Below, one piece after another: positions 52,766-64,000 of a stretch of 64,000 nucleotides of DNA. Position 1 is the stretch's first letter. The number at the start of each line of letters is the position of its first letter. Source of the stretch: CAVTPD01 sp963736575 (GTDB taxonomy: Bacteria; Bacteroidota; Bacteroidia; Cytophagales; JAAEPT01); contig CAVTPD010000003.1 in assembly GCA_963736575.1 (NCBI GenBank), forward strand, positions 496,001-560,000. The letters are read 5' to 3'. The position numbers and the translations under genes were made by a program. The notes under the pieces were generated by a model, which saw nothing but the letters and a program-made list of their open reading frames with translations, did not search any database and was not told the origin of the DNA.

Positions 52766-55700
52766 CTACTTCAAGATCGTTACCGTCCCTGATTCTGGGG
52801 CTTTGTCGGGTTCGTTAAATTCTACCGTCCAATAATACGTGGCCATCGGTAGGTTCTTCCCATCAAACTGATCGTAATATCCGCCGTACTTCTCAAACAC
52901 TAATTGGCCCCATCTGTTGTATACCTTCATCACCGCTTTGTTATAGGCCGTTAACCCTTCTACTACCCAGCTGTCATTTAAACCGTCTCCGTTAGGGGTA
53001 AATGCCGTTGGTGGTAAAAACGGTTTCGTTGCTCTTACATCTATGCTGTCTTTGCTCTCACACGCTCCGTTTACTACTGTTACTACCAATCTAGCTACTT
53101 CTTCATCTAATGGATCTATTATTGGATTTACTATGCTTTGGTCATTCAACCATGCTAATATCTCCGATTCCGTTAGTTTTGACGTTAAGCTTTCAGCGTT
53201 CCAGCTTGCTACATAATCTGTAGGTTGTAAGTTCGTCACATAACCATTCAACTGGTATTCCGGTAAGTCGTTGTTTACATCTACAGGTACTGTAATTACT
53301 GGTTTCCCTTCTACTATGATGACCGGTTTCTCATCTATGGTTACCTCAAACGGTCCGTTCTCTGCTTTGCTGTAGAACTCCTGACAACCCTTGATGTTCG
53401 TTAATTCTACACTTATATCTCCTTGTTGACTTGGACTCCCCAGCGTGATCGTTGTGCCTGTTAAAACACTACCGTCTCCCAAGGTCCATATTGCCTCTTC
53501 TATCTTATAGTGTTTATCGTCTGCCGTCGCTTGACCCGAGCTTACCGATAGAGATAGGTCATTGTCACTCTCACAAATCAAGTTATCTCCTACAATAGTA
53601 AATGCTTCAAACGTATAATCTCGTAAACTAATTTGATCACTGGCTGTACTTGTAGTAAAACAGCCTTGACTTGGATCTGTTAAACTAGCATTTACTATAA
53701 TGTCTCCGTCTGTTAAGTTTTCGATGCCTGGTAGAAGTAAACTTCCATCTGACTGATTGGATGGTATTCCTCCTGTTGGGTTTCCAACAATTGTAAAATC
53801 ATATTCTACATCTACTCCCGTTAAGTTCACTCCCGATCCGCCTTCTACTTTTATATCATACGCGCTTTCTAATCCACAGATCGCATACAAGTCTCTTGTG
53901 AGTACCGAATCTAAGGGCGATTCATTGTCTAAACTTAAAGCTACCTCAAATGGCTTTTCTGATAATAACTCTATTGTAGTATCTGCTTCTGCTCCGTAAT
54001 ATCCACAGGCGTTGCCGTATTCTACTATTATAGTTGAGGCAGCATCCGTAAAGGCTGGCATTTCTGATTTCGATACATTTAGAGTAGCACTTGTAGTCGT
54101 TCCTAAATCTAATCCTCCAAAACTCCATCTGTATTCTGTATGGTTTGTTCCTGTTGGTGTAGTTTCTAGTACTTCCCCTGTAGTGGTCTCACAGATACTG
54201 TTCCCCCCTCCTTGTATTTCTACAATAGAGTTTAAGTAATCCGCCGATCTTGGTGCTAGGTCAACAATTACCTCTATTGAATCTGTTTCTGAATCCCCAC
54301 AGGTATTAGTAGCTGTAGCGTATATCCATACCGTCTCTTTTTGTGCATCATTTAAGGCGCTCTGTTGGATAAAATCCACATCCACATTTGCACTACCTTG
54401 ACCTGTAGCTACAAGAGCTTGGCTTGATGTTGACCAACCATAAGTAACTCCTGTTACTGCCGCTACACTATAGCTTCCTGTTGTGTTTTCACACACGCCT
54501 GTTGTTGCTCCTGTTATACTTGGTTGGGCTGGTACGTCTTGCACTTTGAAATTAACCGTTCTTGCTTGTTGGCTACAACCCGGTACTGTTGAGTTAATCG
54601 TCCATACCGCATCTACTTTGCCTGCCGTACTGAAGGTGATGCTTTCTACTTCATTTGAACTGGTTAAACCTGTTGTTCCACTCCATTGTGCCGTCTCACC
54701 ATTAACAGTATTTGGTGCCGCTCCTTCTATTTTTACTGTTTGATTGACACATACTTCTATCGAGTCTCCATTATTCGTAATTACATCATCTACACTAATT
54801 ACAGGGGATGTCACCGCTCCTTTTTGTTCTATCCTTACTGTTGCTGCTGTACTTGAGCCACATGTTCCATTACTTACTATCCATTCTAATACTGTAATTG
54901 TATTCAGGCCTAGATTTCCAATAGTTGCTGTTGGATTGTTCTCTTCTCCCAATTTAATCTTCCCAGGGCCGCTGATTACCGCCCATGTTCCTGTGCCCTC
55001 TAAAGGAGCATCTCCTTCTACCGTTTGCGTTACATCACAGGTTTGGTAGGTATGCGCTATTGCGCCTCCTTCAACTGTAGAGGCACTTGGCTCTTCTTCG
55101 ATAACCAAGGTAAAATCATCCTTCGTTGATGGAGGATTTACCGTATTCACAACTTCGTATCTAAAAACATACGTTCCCGCTGGTGCATTTGAGGGCACCG
55201 TTAAGTCTTGTGTTCCGCTTGTATAGGTCTGAGGACCACTTACGGTTATCCAACTTCCCGTCTCTATGCCTGGTATTAAGCCATTGCCAGCTCTTGTAAA
55301 AGGTAAGTTTGATATACACATTGTACTATCCTTACCCGCATACGCTGTTGTCTTAGATACTTTCTCTACCCAACCTTCTAATTCCTTATCCGGACATACA
55401 TTACTATCGTCATTTAATATTACAAGCACTTTAGTTGCTCCATCATTTGTAAGACCTGATAAGGTAGCATCGTCTCCACTTGGTGCTAATGTACCTTGTT
55501 CAGCAGCTATTGGCTTGCTCCACGTTGGTGTATAGCCTGTTGGGCTATAGCTTACACTCATATCAAAACTTGTATTTCCTGTTAACACTGTATCATCTAA
55601 GAAGCTTGCCATTGTTGTTGCATCTAGCAAATCCCATGTTTGAACGGTGTCTACCGTTGTAATGACAGCTGAACCGCTTAACGTTCCTATACAACCGTTG

Positions 55701-58700
55701 GCATCCGTTAGGTTTTCTAGCGTATATGTGCCCGCTTCACTTACAGCATACGTATCGCCATCTAACGATCCTGTTAAGCTGGTTGTCAAGTTCGTTACAT
55801 CTCTATAAATATCTACCGAATAAGGCGCTGTTCCTTTTGGAAAGTTTACTGTTAAATCAGTAGTCATTACGCCATCATTACAGATCGTTTTAGTGCCACT
55901 TAGTGTACCTGTTGGTACTTCATAAGTAGCTAAACTTACCGGATTGGTGCTTACTGTACAATTATCTCCATTACTAGTTAAACTTACACTGTAGTTCCCT
56001 TTTTGATCTACCGTAAAGGTGCTGCTTGGACCTACTTCGTTTGTTATGGTTTGGGTAGTGGCATCTGGCTTTGTTATCGTTATATTATAATCGGTTGCTG
56101 TTCCGGTGGTGCTATAATTAACTGTTAATACCGTACTTCCTTCTTCACATATAGTAGCATCTGTTAACACTGTTGTTCCCGTAGCTGGGCAGGAGCATCT
56201 TTGGGTTAAGCCTGTAATAGCTACACCTCCATTACAATTACTACCATCTGTAACGTTTATCGCTACTGTATTACTCTCATTTATGGCATTACTTAACCAT
56301 ATTCCAGATCCTGTTGCCGTTTCCGTAAACGTTATTCCGCCAACACTGCTGGTTTCTGTAAGTACTATGCTTGAAGTGTCGCCTTGAGTAACATTCACTC
56401 TTATCTGAAACTCGTCATTGGCTAATGATGAATTTACATCACTACACTCTAAAGTAGCTGATGCCGCAACATCATTTATATAACTTACTTCTGCACTACC
56501 TGATACTGTTCCTGAACACGTATTCACATCCACTAAGTTATCTATCGTATACGTTCCCGATTCTGTAACAGCTACCGTATGTGGACTCGTTAAACCTGTT
56601 AAATTTTGAGTTACGCTTCCGCCCATTAAATCAACATCAAATGGGCCCGTGCCTGCTGTTAACTCTATAGTCAACGTTTGGGTTGATACTCCGTCATCAC
56701 ATATACTGCCACTGCCTGTAATTGTGGCTGTTGGTAAGGCGTTGATTGTAACGGATAATCTTGAACTGTCACTTTCACAACTATTTTCAGTATTTGTAAC
56801 GTAAACAACTGCTTTCCCTACTGTTGTAGTAATAATTGGTGGTGTAACCGTTGTGCTTCCACCAGTTGTATACCAAGTTGTAGTCCCAGAAGCTAAGACT
56901 CCTGCTTCTACCGCCAAATCATTAGTTATCACTTCATCTTTACAATAAACCAATGAATCCGTTGTAATTATTGGCGAACTTGGAATAGGGTTAACAGTAG
57001 CTGCTGTTGATGCAGAATCCATACATCCATTTAAATCTTTGTATACATACCATATATCGAACGGAGAACCTGTTGATGTACTTGGATCGAAATCTGTTCC
57101 GCTTACACCTGTTCCTTTAAATACTCCGTTTCCACCTACTGGCGTTCCTGATCCTGTTAAAGTTATTAAACCATCTCCCTCACAAGCATCTGCTACTGGG
57201 TCAATACCTACAGTTGGCAACGAATTTACCGTGAAAGATAATTCCGCTACACCATTACCAGAACCCGCATCTGTAGTTCTTAAATAATAGATGTCACCAT
57301 CTGAAACTGTTACACCTGTAGTTGTTGAAATTGCACCAGTATTCGAATTGGCATCGGCTTCTGATGTAAACCAACCATCTGCAATAGAAGCTCCATTATC
57401 GGTCATGCCTAATTCGTAATCTGCGAAATCTACTGTAATTGTACCTGCTGCATTTTCAGCACAAGAAATAACAGCAGAATCTATTGCTGGTGGGGCACAA
57501 GGCTCTAGAGGAATAGTTTCAATAACTACTTCCATTAAGTTAGATAGGTTAATAGCATCTACACCCCAAGCTAAATGTTGGGTAGTGTTGTAATCATTGT
57601 ATTTCTGAATCCTTAATTCAATTTCAACATTACCATTGCCTGTTTGAGTCCATGAATGGCTAAAGTTTTGCCAGGTATTATCTACCGATAAATCATAAGA
57701 ACCTTCTAATGTACCATTGATGTATAGTTCAACTGGGTAAAGCTCTGGGACAGTACCCAAATAGGTTAAACTATTTACATATGATACTGAAAATGATACT
57801 GAATAATTCTTGCCGTCTTCAACAGCAATTGGCAATGATGTATAAATAGGTTTACTAACTCCGCCAGAATTGGTATTGTAAATCATGAAGTTTCCTCCAT
57901 TACCATCAGCATCTGTTAGACTAACAAAATTATTAGATGTTGAGGGTGTATTAGCATTCGTAACAAATCGATATTCGTTATTAGGGTACAATTGTTGATT
58001 ATCTGTTCTAAGGGTTCCACTTATATTATGCCCTACAGTACCCGCATCAAAGTTCCCGTTTTCATTTTCCGAACCAATAGCAACACTTGCTTTAGCAGTA
58101 TATGTTTCAATAGAAGTCAATACCACCTTTAGTGTATCCTCTGTACTTACTAAATCATCATTAGAATCGTACCACCCACTAAAAATAGCATCTGTTGTAT
58201 GGCTTACCACTCTTTCGGAACCAACACAACCTTCATCAGTTAATGTTAAGGTATTACAAATATCTGCTGTAATAGAAACCGCGTCAGTAGTAGGAAGGCC
58301 TAATTGAGACAATTCAATATCATCCATAGCAAAAGCTGTTCGGCCATATTGTGTATTCGCAGCTGGGTTTACTTCTAAACGAACATTAACTACACCATTT
58401 GATGCTGCCTGCCAATAATAATAAATGTTTTCCCACGACACATCAGTTCCTACTGAGATCTCCTTTACTAATACATTATCTACATATAATTCAATTGGAT
58501 AGGCATTTCCATCTGTTCCTGAATACATGTATTTCAACCATGCTGAAAAACCGTAATTTTTACCTGAAACCGTAGTTATATCTTTATCAATTAAAATATT
58601 ACCTGCACTTTGGTCAAACATACCCAAGAACATTTTACCAGTAAGATCTCCTTTTGTATGATCTCCTGAGCCTTGAACAAAATTTGAATTGGCTACTACT

Positions 58701-61700
58701 TTTGGATCATTGCCCGTACCTACTATGTAATTTCCTGGTTGGTAGTTCTGATTAGGATCTATAAGAGATAAATTAGTTGTAAAATCTAACTCTTGGTTTT
58801 TTTCAAAATTCCCATTTTTAATTAATTGAATAACCGGGAATTCAGCTGAAACAGTATACGTTTCATCTTGAGTTGGATAAACCAAAGCTTCAGGTTCTGT
58901 AGACACCACATCACCATTCGAGTTTTTCCATTCTTTAATAAACCCATCATTTAATACTGTTGAAAGTATTATTGGTTCACCTACACAAACAACATCGTCT
59001 GCCATGGCTTCTAACTGAAAACAATTATTTGTAGATACCGTTACATTATCTATCATTGGTAAATCCAATTCTGCAAGAGTAACATCATCGATAGCCAACC
59101 CTGTATTATTACTGTTCGCAGCAAAAGCAGTTAGAGCAACATCTACATTTCCGGTAGAAGTACTTATCCAGTTGCTAGTAAATTTTTCCCAAGTTGTTAC
59201 TTGGCCTAACGTAAATTCTTTAACTAGAACCCCATCTACCGATAATTCGAATCTATAATCTAAAGAATTGGTAAAACTACCGTTATATATATCTGTATGT
59301 AAGTTTTTCAACCATGCTGAAAAACCATATGCTTCACCATTTTCAACTGGAATTGTTTTTCTAATAATTTCGTCTCCGGAGCCAAACCTCATAACATACA
59401 TATCACCGGTACCTGTAGTGTGATCCGGTTGATCACTCATACTTGAATGGAGTTGTTCATTGGTTCCTATAAAATATTCCCCTGAGTTTAACTGTGCATT
59501 ATTTGTGGTAGACAAATCTGTCTCGAAGTCAATATCTTCATCGCTAAAACTTCCGTTTTTAATAAAAGTACGAACCGGGAATTTTGCAGTTACCGTATAT
59601 TGATTATTGGCAGTTGTATAAACAACATCTGTTTCATTTGTTGAAACCACATCACCATTTTGGTCTACCCATTCAGTAACAAATCCATTATTTACATTTA
59701 AGTACAAAGGGAATTCATCACCAATACAAATGGTAGAATCATCTCTAGCTTCTAATTCTCTACAATCATCAACTGTAACTACTACATCATCTGTTTGTTT
59801 ACCTCGACCTGTACTAAAGGTAATATCGTCCATGGCAAACTCATGCCCTTCTTTAATATTGGACACTTCGGCTACAGCAATTGTTGCAGTAGTATTTGAA
59901 CCAGAATTCCATTTTGCAGTTACGGTTACCCATTTACAAGCCACATTTGCTGCTGTTGGAGAATAAACGTTTATTTTACTTGCATTTGGATTTGTATATG
60001 GTACTCCATTAATCTCTAAAGGTAAAGCTTGACCATTTACTAACAACATAATTTCAGGGGGTGTATTGGAATTCCATTCCGAAACATCCATGGTAAATTC
60101 ATATTCTTGATTGGGCTCTACTGGCTGATTAGATTATTGCCATAAGTAATTATTGGCCCGCAAACCCATCTGTGTATGCAGTCTGATCAGAAATTTGAGC
60201 ATGTGCATCTGCATAGAAAATATTTACCTCTTGAAACTACATCACCAGAAACAGGGTCTGTTTTGTACCAGAAATCTGGTTGCTAGTCACAAAAACTTGA
60301 ATTTTCACTCCAGGCCTTTAATTTATCATCCACTCTAAATTGACTGTTTCCAGTAATGTGAGATCCAATAGGAACACTTCCATCAGTTGGCCCTGCTATA
60401 CCATACGTAGTTTCAAAAGACAATCCAGTTAATGATTGGTCAAAATTGATAGCATCATCAAATTTTTCAAACTTACCATCATAAGCAATGTTACCAAGTT
60501 TAACGTCGCCTTCTACAGTAAATCTATAATGTGCCTGCTTCTGATATGTTAATATCTGTTTCTTGGGCATCAGATGTTTCAATAAAAGCATCTGCTATAG
60601 GATCGTTACTATACCATCTATATGCTACCTTCAGCTCCTGTCTCCTTTAAAAGTTAAAGGGTCTCCAATACAAATAGTGGTATCCTCTGGAGCAAAAATA
60701 TTTCTTATTCCTAATAAAGTTGATTTATTACCATAACACGCTACTGCTCCAATATCTGCAGGATCATTAACAACGCGCACTGTGTAAGTCCCTATATCAC
60801 TAACAACGTAAGAAGACAATCCTTGTCCATCATCTAATAAAGCACCTGTAACATCGTACCAATAATAATACATATTGGCATCTATATTAGAACCTGAGGC
60901 AGTTAATGTAACCGGAAAGTCTGTAGCAATTGGTGTAGAGGTTGGCGTAGCTGATATTGTAAAATTATCTTCTACGGGCACACAACATGCATTGGATTCA
61001 ATAGTGGTTATTTCAACCCAATCGCATTTAAGAATTACATCCCAATCCATTAAAAGAGGTGTTTGATCCGTACCCGAAGAAACCTCATATTCAGGATTAG
61101 ACATTACTACATTACCACCGCCATAATTGTTGCCTGTGAATTCACCGGCATCATACCAATAAAAAGCTTCCACTGCCGAATATCCAGTCCCATCACCGGA
61201 TATAAATTCTATAACATGTCCGTTTCCTTTATCTATATGTAGACCGTCACCTGCAAAAACTACAGGGACTTCAACTTGGTAAAAATCATTTCCTAAGGAA
61301 ACAAAATCAGAAGTAGTTCCTGTATTCCAATCGGCATAAGTAGTGTCTCCTGTATTTCCATCTACCCAACGCGTACCAAAACCATAGGTCTCTGAAGGAT
61401 CTTCCATTTTAACGATAACCGTATAAGAGTTCACCTCAAATTCTATAGCGGCATCAAAAGGCATGTTATAGCTATTAACACCATTATTTACAATTTCAGT
61501 ACCGCCGGAAATAGCTCTGTACGCAGGGCCAATTGTAGTAGTGGTTTCTCTAGAATAATAAAAACTAGACGGTGCATTTTGAGTACCCGAAGAAATAAAT
61601 TCTCGGCCTTTTCCATCTAAACCGTACGAGGGGATATTATCTATTGGGCTATCATACCAGGCATATTTAACATTGCTTGCGTTATCAACTACATCAATAG

Positions 61701-61827
61701 TTGCGGGTTGACCCGGGCAATATTTAGGATCTATACTTGTTGGTGCTTGACATTGCGCGTGTAATTGTAAAATTGTAGACGCCAAAATAGCACAAGAAGC
61801 TAATAAGAACTTGAACGTATTTCTCAT
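52766..61827 (-). CDS. Giant modular T9SS surface protein (~3000 residues, multiply frameshifted in this sequence)
   Basis: The start at 61827 gives a signal peptide (LQLHAQCQAP). An N-terminal domain (~20-390) follows, with FYYSRE and WYDAGEFTGN. Four related ~170-residue modules come next (59813-60480, 59066-59560, 58310-58816, 57539-58060). They open with DGKFEK or NGNF, hold ELYVDNVLVKE-type strands and close with AMDDITF or AIDDVTL, resembling secreted carbohydrate-binding folds. They alternate with short Ig-like units (CIGDEFPLYL, YTVTAKFP). Ig/SprB-like repeats fill ~57500 to 53020, and the last 84 residues are the type B sorting domain (AFTPNGDGLNDSW, LPMATYYW). Open frames are 61827-60631, 60591-60283 and 60091-52766; at least seven disruptions at 60128-60642 separate them. 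Likely a surface adhesin. Confidence 0.8.
57539..60480 (-). repeat. Four repeated protein modules within the giant surface protein
   Basis: Modules at 59813-60480, 59066-59560, 58310-58816 and 57539-58060 share an order: NGNF-like opening, a GTxDMY/GKMFLGMF-type strand, an ENGEAYGFSAWLK or SGKNYGFSAWLK strand, ELxVDGVLVKE, a TWEKF/SWENI strand and an IDDVTLAELDLP end. Similarity is at protein level and clearest between the second and third copies. Confidence 0.75.
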
Positions 61828-61919
61828 ATTTTATGGTTAAAGCAGTTTTCCGAACCTTTAAGATACGAAATTTTAATTGTTTAACCATTGATACGATCTA
61901 GACTAAAAAAGTAATGCTT

Positions 61920-64000
61920 TTATTTCAAAATTGTAACTACACCACTAGCTGGCTCTCTAGAATTGTCTTTGAAATCAACAATCCAATAATAAGTACCCAT
62001 AGGTAAATTATCACCTGTAAAATGATCTCTATAACCGCCGTATTTTTGGAAAACAAGCGCCCCCCATCTATTAAATATAGTTACTTCAGCATCAGGGAAT
62101 TGGGTAAGGCCCTCTAACATCCAGCCGTCGTTTACATTATCTCCATTAGGTGTAAACGCTGTTGGTGCTATAAAAGGTTTTATAAAATTCACTAAAACAG
62201 AATCTTGATCTGAGCAGCCTGAAATTGTTGAAACATTTAGAAAATAAATAATTTCGTCTTCTTTATAAGACTGAACAGAAAGCTCTGGATTAAATGTGTT
62301 TTGATTAGTAATAAAAGTAATTGCTTCTGATTCTGTAATTAATCCATTGTAAGAATACGCTCCCCAATTATAGATTAAATTTTCTGTGCCCGAATATTCT
62401 AATTCAACTGGAAGGGTTTGGGTTACAGATTCATTTTCTACCACAAAAACATCTATGCCTTCTCCTATTTCAGGTTTAAAACGATTAGAGATTGACAATT
62501 CTGGTTTATCTAAAATCTGAACATCTACTTCATTAGAAAAAATACTCTCGCAATCAAAAGAACTTGTAAGTTCTACTTTATACATCCCACTCTCCTGAAT
62601 ACTGTTAATGGTTATGAAATCATCAGTTGATTGTTTAACAACATTCCCGTTTTTGTACCAAACATATTTTCCTACCAAACTTTCTTGTGAACTCAATTCT
62701 TTAATAAAGATTGAATCGTCTTCACAAACAAAGGCTGGTTCTTCTATAGCTGGTATTAGAAGACCTACATCCGTAACTGTTAATAAAGCCTCATCTTCAA
62801 AAATAGCATAACACAATTCTTTATCAATAATTTCGGCTTGTACCTTAATCTGAGGACTTGAAACACTTAATAATGAATCTCCTTTAATAGAGAGGACTTG
62901 TGGTAATACAAGCCTTTCTTGAAAAGAAAAATTATTAAACTGAAGTAATACAGAATCTTTAAAGCTAGAATTAACCTGTAACTGATATGTTTTTTCTGGA
63001 CAGATATTTTCACCATCAGACAAACTAATCGAAAAACTAAAATTTTCTGTCGTCTGAAATAAGACTTGCTGATCTATTGGGCCAAAACTACCACACCTAT
63101 TATTTAATTCAACTGAAATTGTTTCGAAACCAGTATTCCCCCTTGATATAGAATTTATTTTATCACCGGATATACTAACAACAGAATCTGATTCAAACGA
63201 TCCCAAAACAGGGAAACTCCAATTATAGCTATCCGTATTAAATTGTTTTTTAACCTGAAAAGAAACTTCATCACTAGCACTTAAATTAGTACACAAAGTG
63301 TCTTTGCCTATAACTTCAATATTTTTAGTTAAATACGGGGAAAAATATTTTGGAGCCAATTGAATTAAAACCTTATCCGATAATTGGGAACTGGATACTC
63401 CACAAAAATTTTCTGCATAGACTGAAAATTCAGCTGAAGAATCTATAGTGGAATTTATTAGACTACTAGTTCCAACAGAATATAGACTAGAATCGGTATT
63501 AGAATTCTCGAAATCCAATAAAACTGATGACGAAACCCAATAATATTTTTGACCCCAAATAACCTCATTTATAGAAATCTTGTTGGCTGTTGTATTCTCA
63601 CATACGGTATCTTCTTTAAGCAAGTATGCAGATGATAAGTCCGGGATATCAATCACAGCTATTTGTAAGGTATCATACTTTACAGGACAGTTTATTCCGT
63701 TTTCAACTTCTACTTTCAGAATATATTCTTTTAATCCAGTCCCGAAAATTGATATGTTTTGTTGTTTTGTAGTTGGGTTATTTGAAGGATCTGAAATATT
63801 TGTCCCTTGGCCAGAAAGCCATTCAAAAGATTCTTCTGTTTGTATATTTGGCTGAAAATCTACTTCGTAAGTTTCTTTCAAGCATAAACCTAAAGTATCA
63901 TCAACGGCTATAAACAAGTCTCCAGAAGGAATTTCACGAATTAAAATAGAAGGTTCCGTTACTGATTCTACATAATTGATTGTAATAAAAGAAGTATCTA
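61920..64000 (-). CDS. Giant T9SS surface protein, C-terminal part (5' end outside window)
   Basis: The frame is open from the window edge to the stop at 61920, so the start lies beyond base 64000; the TTG at 63917 is internal. At least 690 residues are seen: Ig-like or polycystic-kidney-like segments with many Cys (CENTTANKISI, CPEKTYQLQV, CEDDSIFIKEL), ending in a type B sorting domain (APTAFTPNGDNVNDGWMLE, NRWGALVFQKYGGYRDHF, LPMGTYYWIVDF). This end is strongly similar to that of the next gene (52766), pointing to a tandem duplication. A 92-base gap separates it from the next start. Probable surface adhesin; ligand unknown. Confidence 0.9.
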   Translation of the reverse strand, partial: DTSFITINYVESVTEPSILIREIPSGDLFIAVDDTLGLCLKETYEVDFQPNIQTEESFEWLSGQGTNISDPSNNPTTKQQNISIFGTGLKEYILKVEVENGINCPVKYDTLQIAVIDIPDLSSAYLLKEDTVCENTTANKISINEVIWGQKYYWVSSSVLLDFENSNTDSSLYSVGTSSLINSTIDSSAEFSVYAENFCGVSSSQLSDKVLIQLAPKYFSPYLTKNIEVIGKDTLCTNLSASDEVSFQVKKQFNTDSYNWSFPVLGSFESDSVVSISGDKINSISRGNTGFETISVELNNRCGSFGPIDQQVLFQTTENFSFSISLSDGENICPEKTYQLQVNSSFKDSVLLQFNNFSFQERLVLPQVLSIKGDSLLSVSSPQIKVQAEIIDKELCYAIFEDEALLTVTDVGLLIPAIEEPAFVCEDDSIFIKELSSQESLVGKYVWYKNGNVVKQSTDDFITINSIQESGMYKVELTSSFDCESIFSNEVDVQILDKPELSISNRFKPEIGEGIDVFVVENESVTQTLPVELEYSGTENLIYNWGAYSYNGLITESEAITFITNQNTFNPELSVQSYKEDEIIYFLNVSTISGCSDQDSVLVNFIKPFIAPTAFTPNGDNVNDGWMLEGLTQFPDAEVTIFNRWGALVFQKYGGYRDHFTGDNLPMGTYYWIVDFKDNSREPASGVVTILK

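Noticed and set aside
53757..57287. Several long open frames on the plus strand inside the giant adhesin gene
   Set aside because: They are antisense shadows of the low-complexity Thr/Ser/Val-rich repeats; none has a domain or a plausible start context.
52766..61827. Calling the giant adhesin a true pseudogene
   Set aside because: 7.3 kb of the frame is intact, the sorting domain is complete, and the disruptions are confined to one 515-base stretch in a sequence that shows similar insertions in essential genes.
1..64000. tRNA or rRNA genes in intergenic gaps
   Set aside because: Reading the gaps by eye gave no cloverleaf with a T-loop motif and no rRNA-like conserved stretch; a covariance-model search was not possible here.

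Overview
The window comes from a low-GC, gliding member of the Bacteroidota, probably a marine Cytophagales-type organism; genus and species cannot be read from the sequence. The grounds are a porP/sprF-gldK-gldL-gldM-gldN cluster (type IX secretion and gliding), a separate gldJ-like gene, four proteins with the type IX type B C-terminal sorting domain, a DnaE polymerase with a fused N-terminal proofreading exonuclease, and -7 promoter elements of the TAnnTTTG type before several genes.

Layout: 1-1516 holds the end of a secreted type IX cargo protein and fabD. 1517-5589 is a small accessory stretch (tiny membrane ORF, degraded YefM-like antitoxin, two lipoproteins) followed by rmuC and gldJ. 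5782-10568 holds a Skp/OmpH chaperone, a glutaminyl cyclase lipoprotein, a DASS carboxylate carrier and ATP-dependent PEP carboxykinase. 10733-16026 is dnaE and mscS, and 16109-22142 is the glutamate synthase pair gltD/gltB. 22357-28048 is a FucP-like sugar transporter, aat, a DUF4197 lipoprotein, a chromate transporter, a geranylgeranylglyceryl phosphate synthase and a LOG-family hydrolase. 28115-33927 is the gliding/T9SS core. 34046-46395 holds purH, a large SBBP/PKD cargo protein, a dciA-like gene plus recF, pdhA, a TPR membrane protein, ribH, aspartokinase, an RluB-type pseudouridine synthase, scpB and a DksA-like gene. 46512-50729 is a glycerophosphodiesterase and mfd. 50730-52765 is an accessory gap with a tandem repeat, an unknown membrane-anchored protein and an HNH-like protein. 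52766-64000 holds two tandem giant T9SS surface proteins, the second running off the right edge.

How the genes fit together: GldK/L/M/N with the PorP-like protein are the secretion and motor core, GldJ is the companion lipoprotein, and the four type B cargo proteins are likely clients placed on the cell surface. Most other genes are housekeeping.

Caution about the sequence: at least five breaks outside the giant gene (in the 1908-2481 lipoprotein, twice in dnaE, in the GGGP synthase gene and in gldM) each amount to one extra base, and 60128-60642 holds about seven more disruptions. Since dnaE is essential, an insertion-biased consensus error is more likely than real gene decay. I annotate these genes as whole genes and give the repair that restores each frame. 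I did not find a convincing new multi-gene system. The best candidates for novelty are the 50.7-52.7 kb island, the modular architecture of the giant surface protein, and the Asp-to-Glu change in the RluB-like active-site motif.
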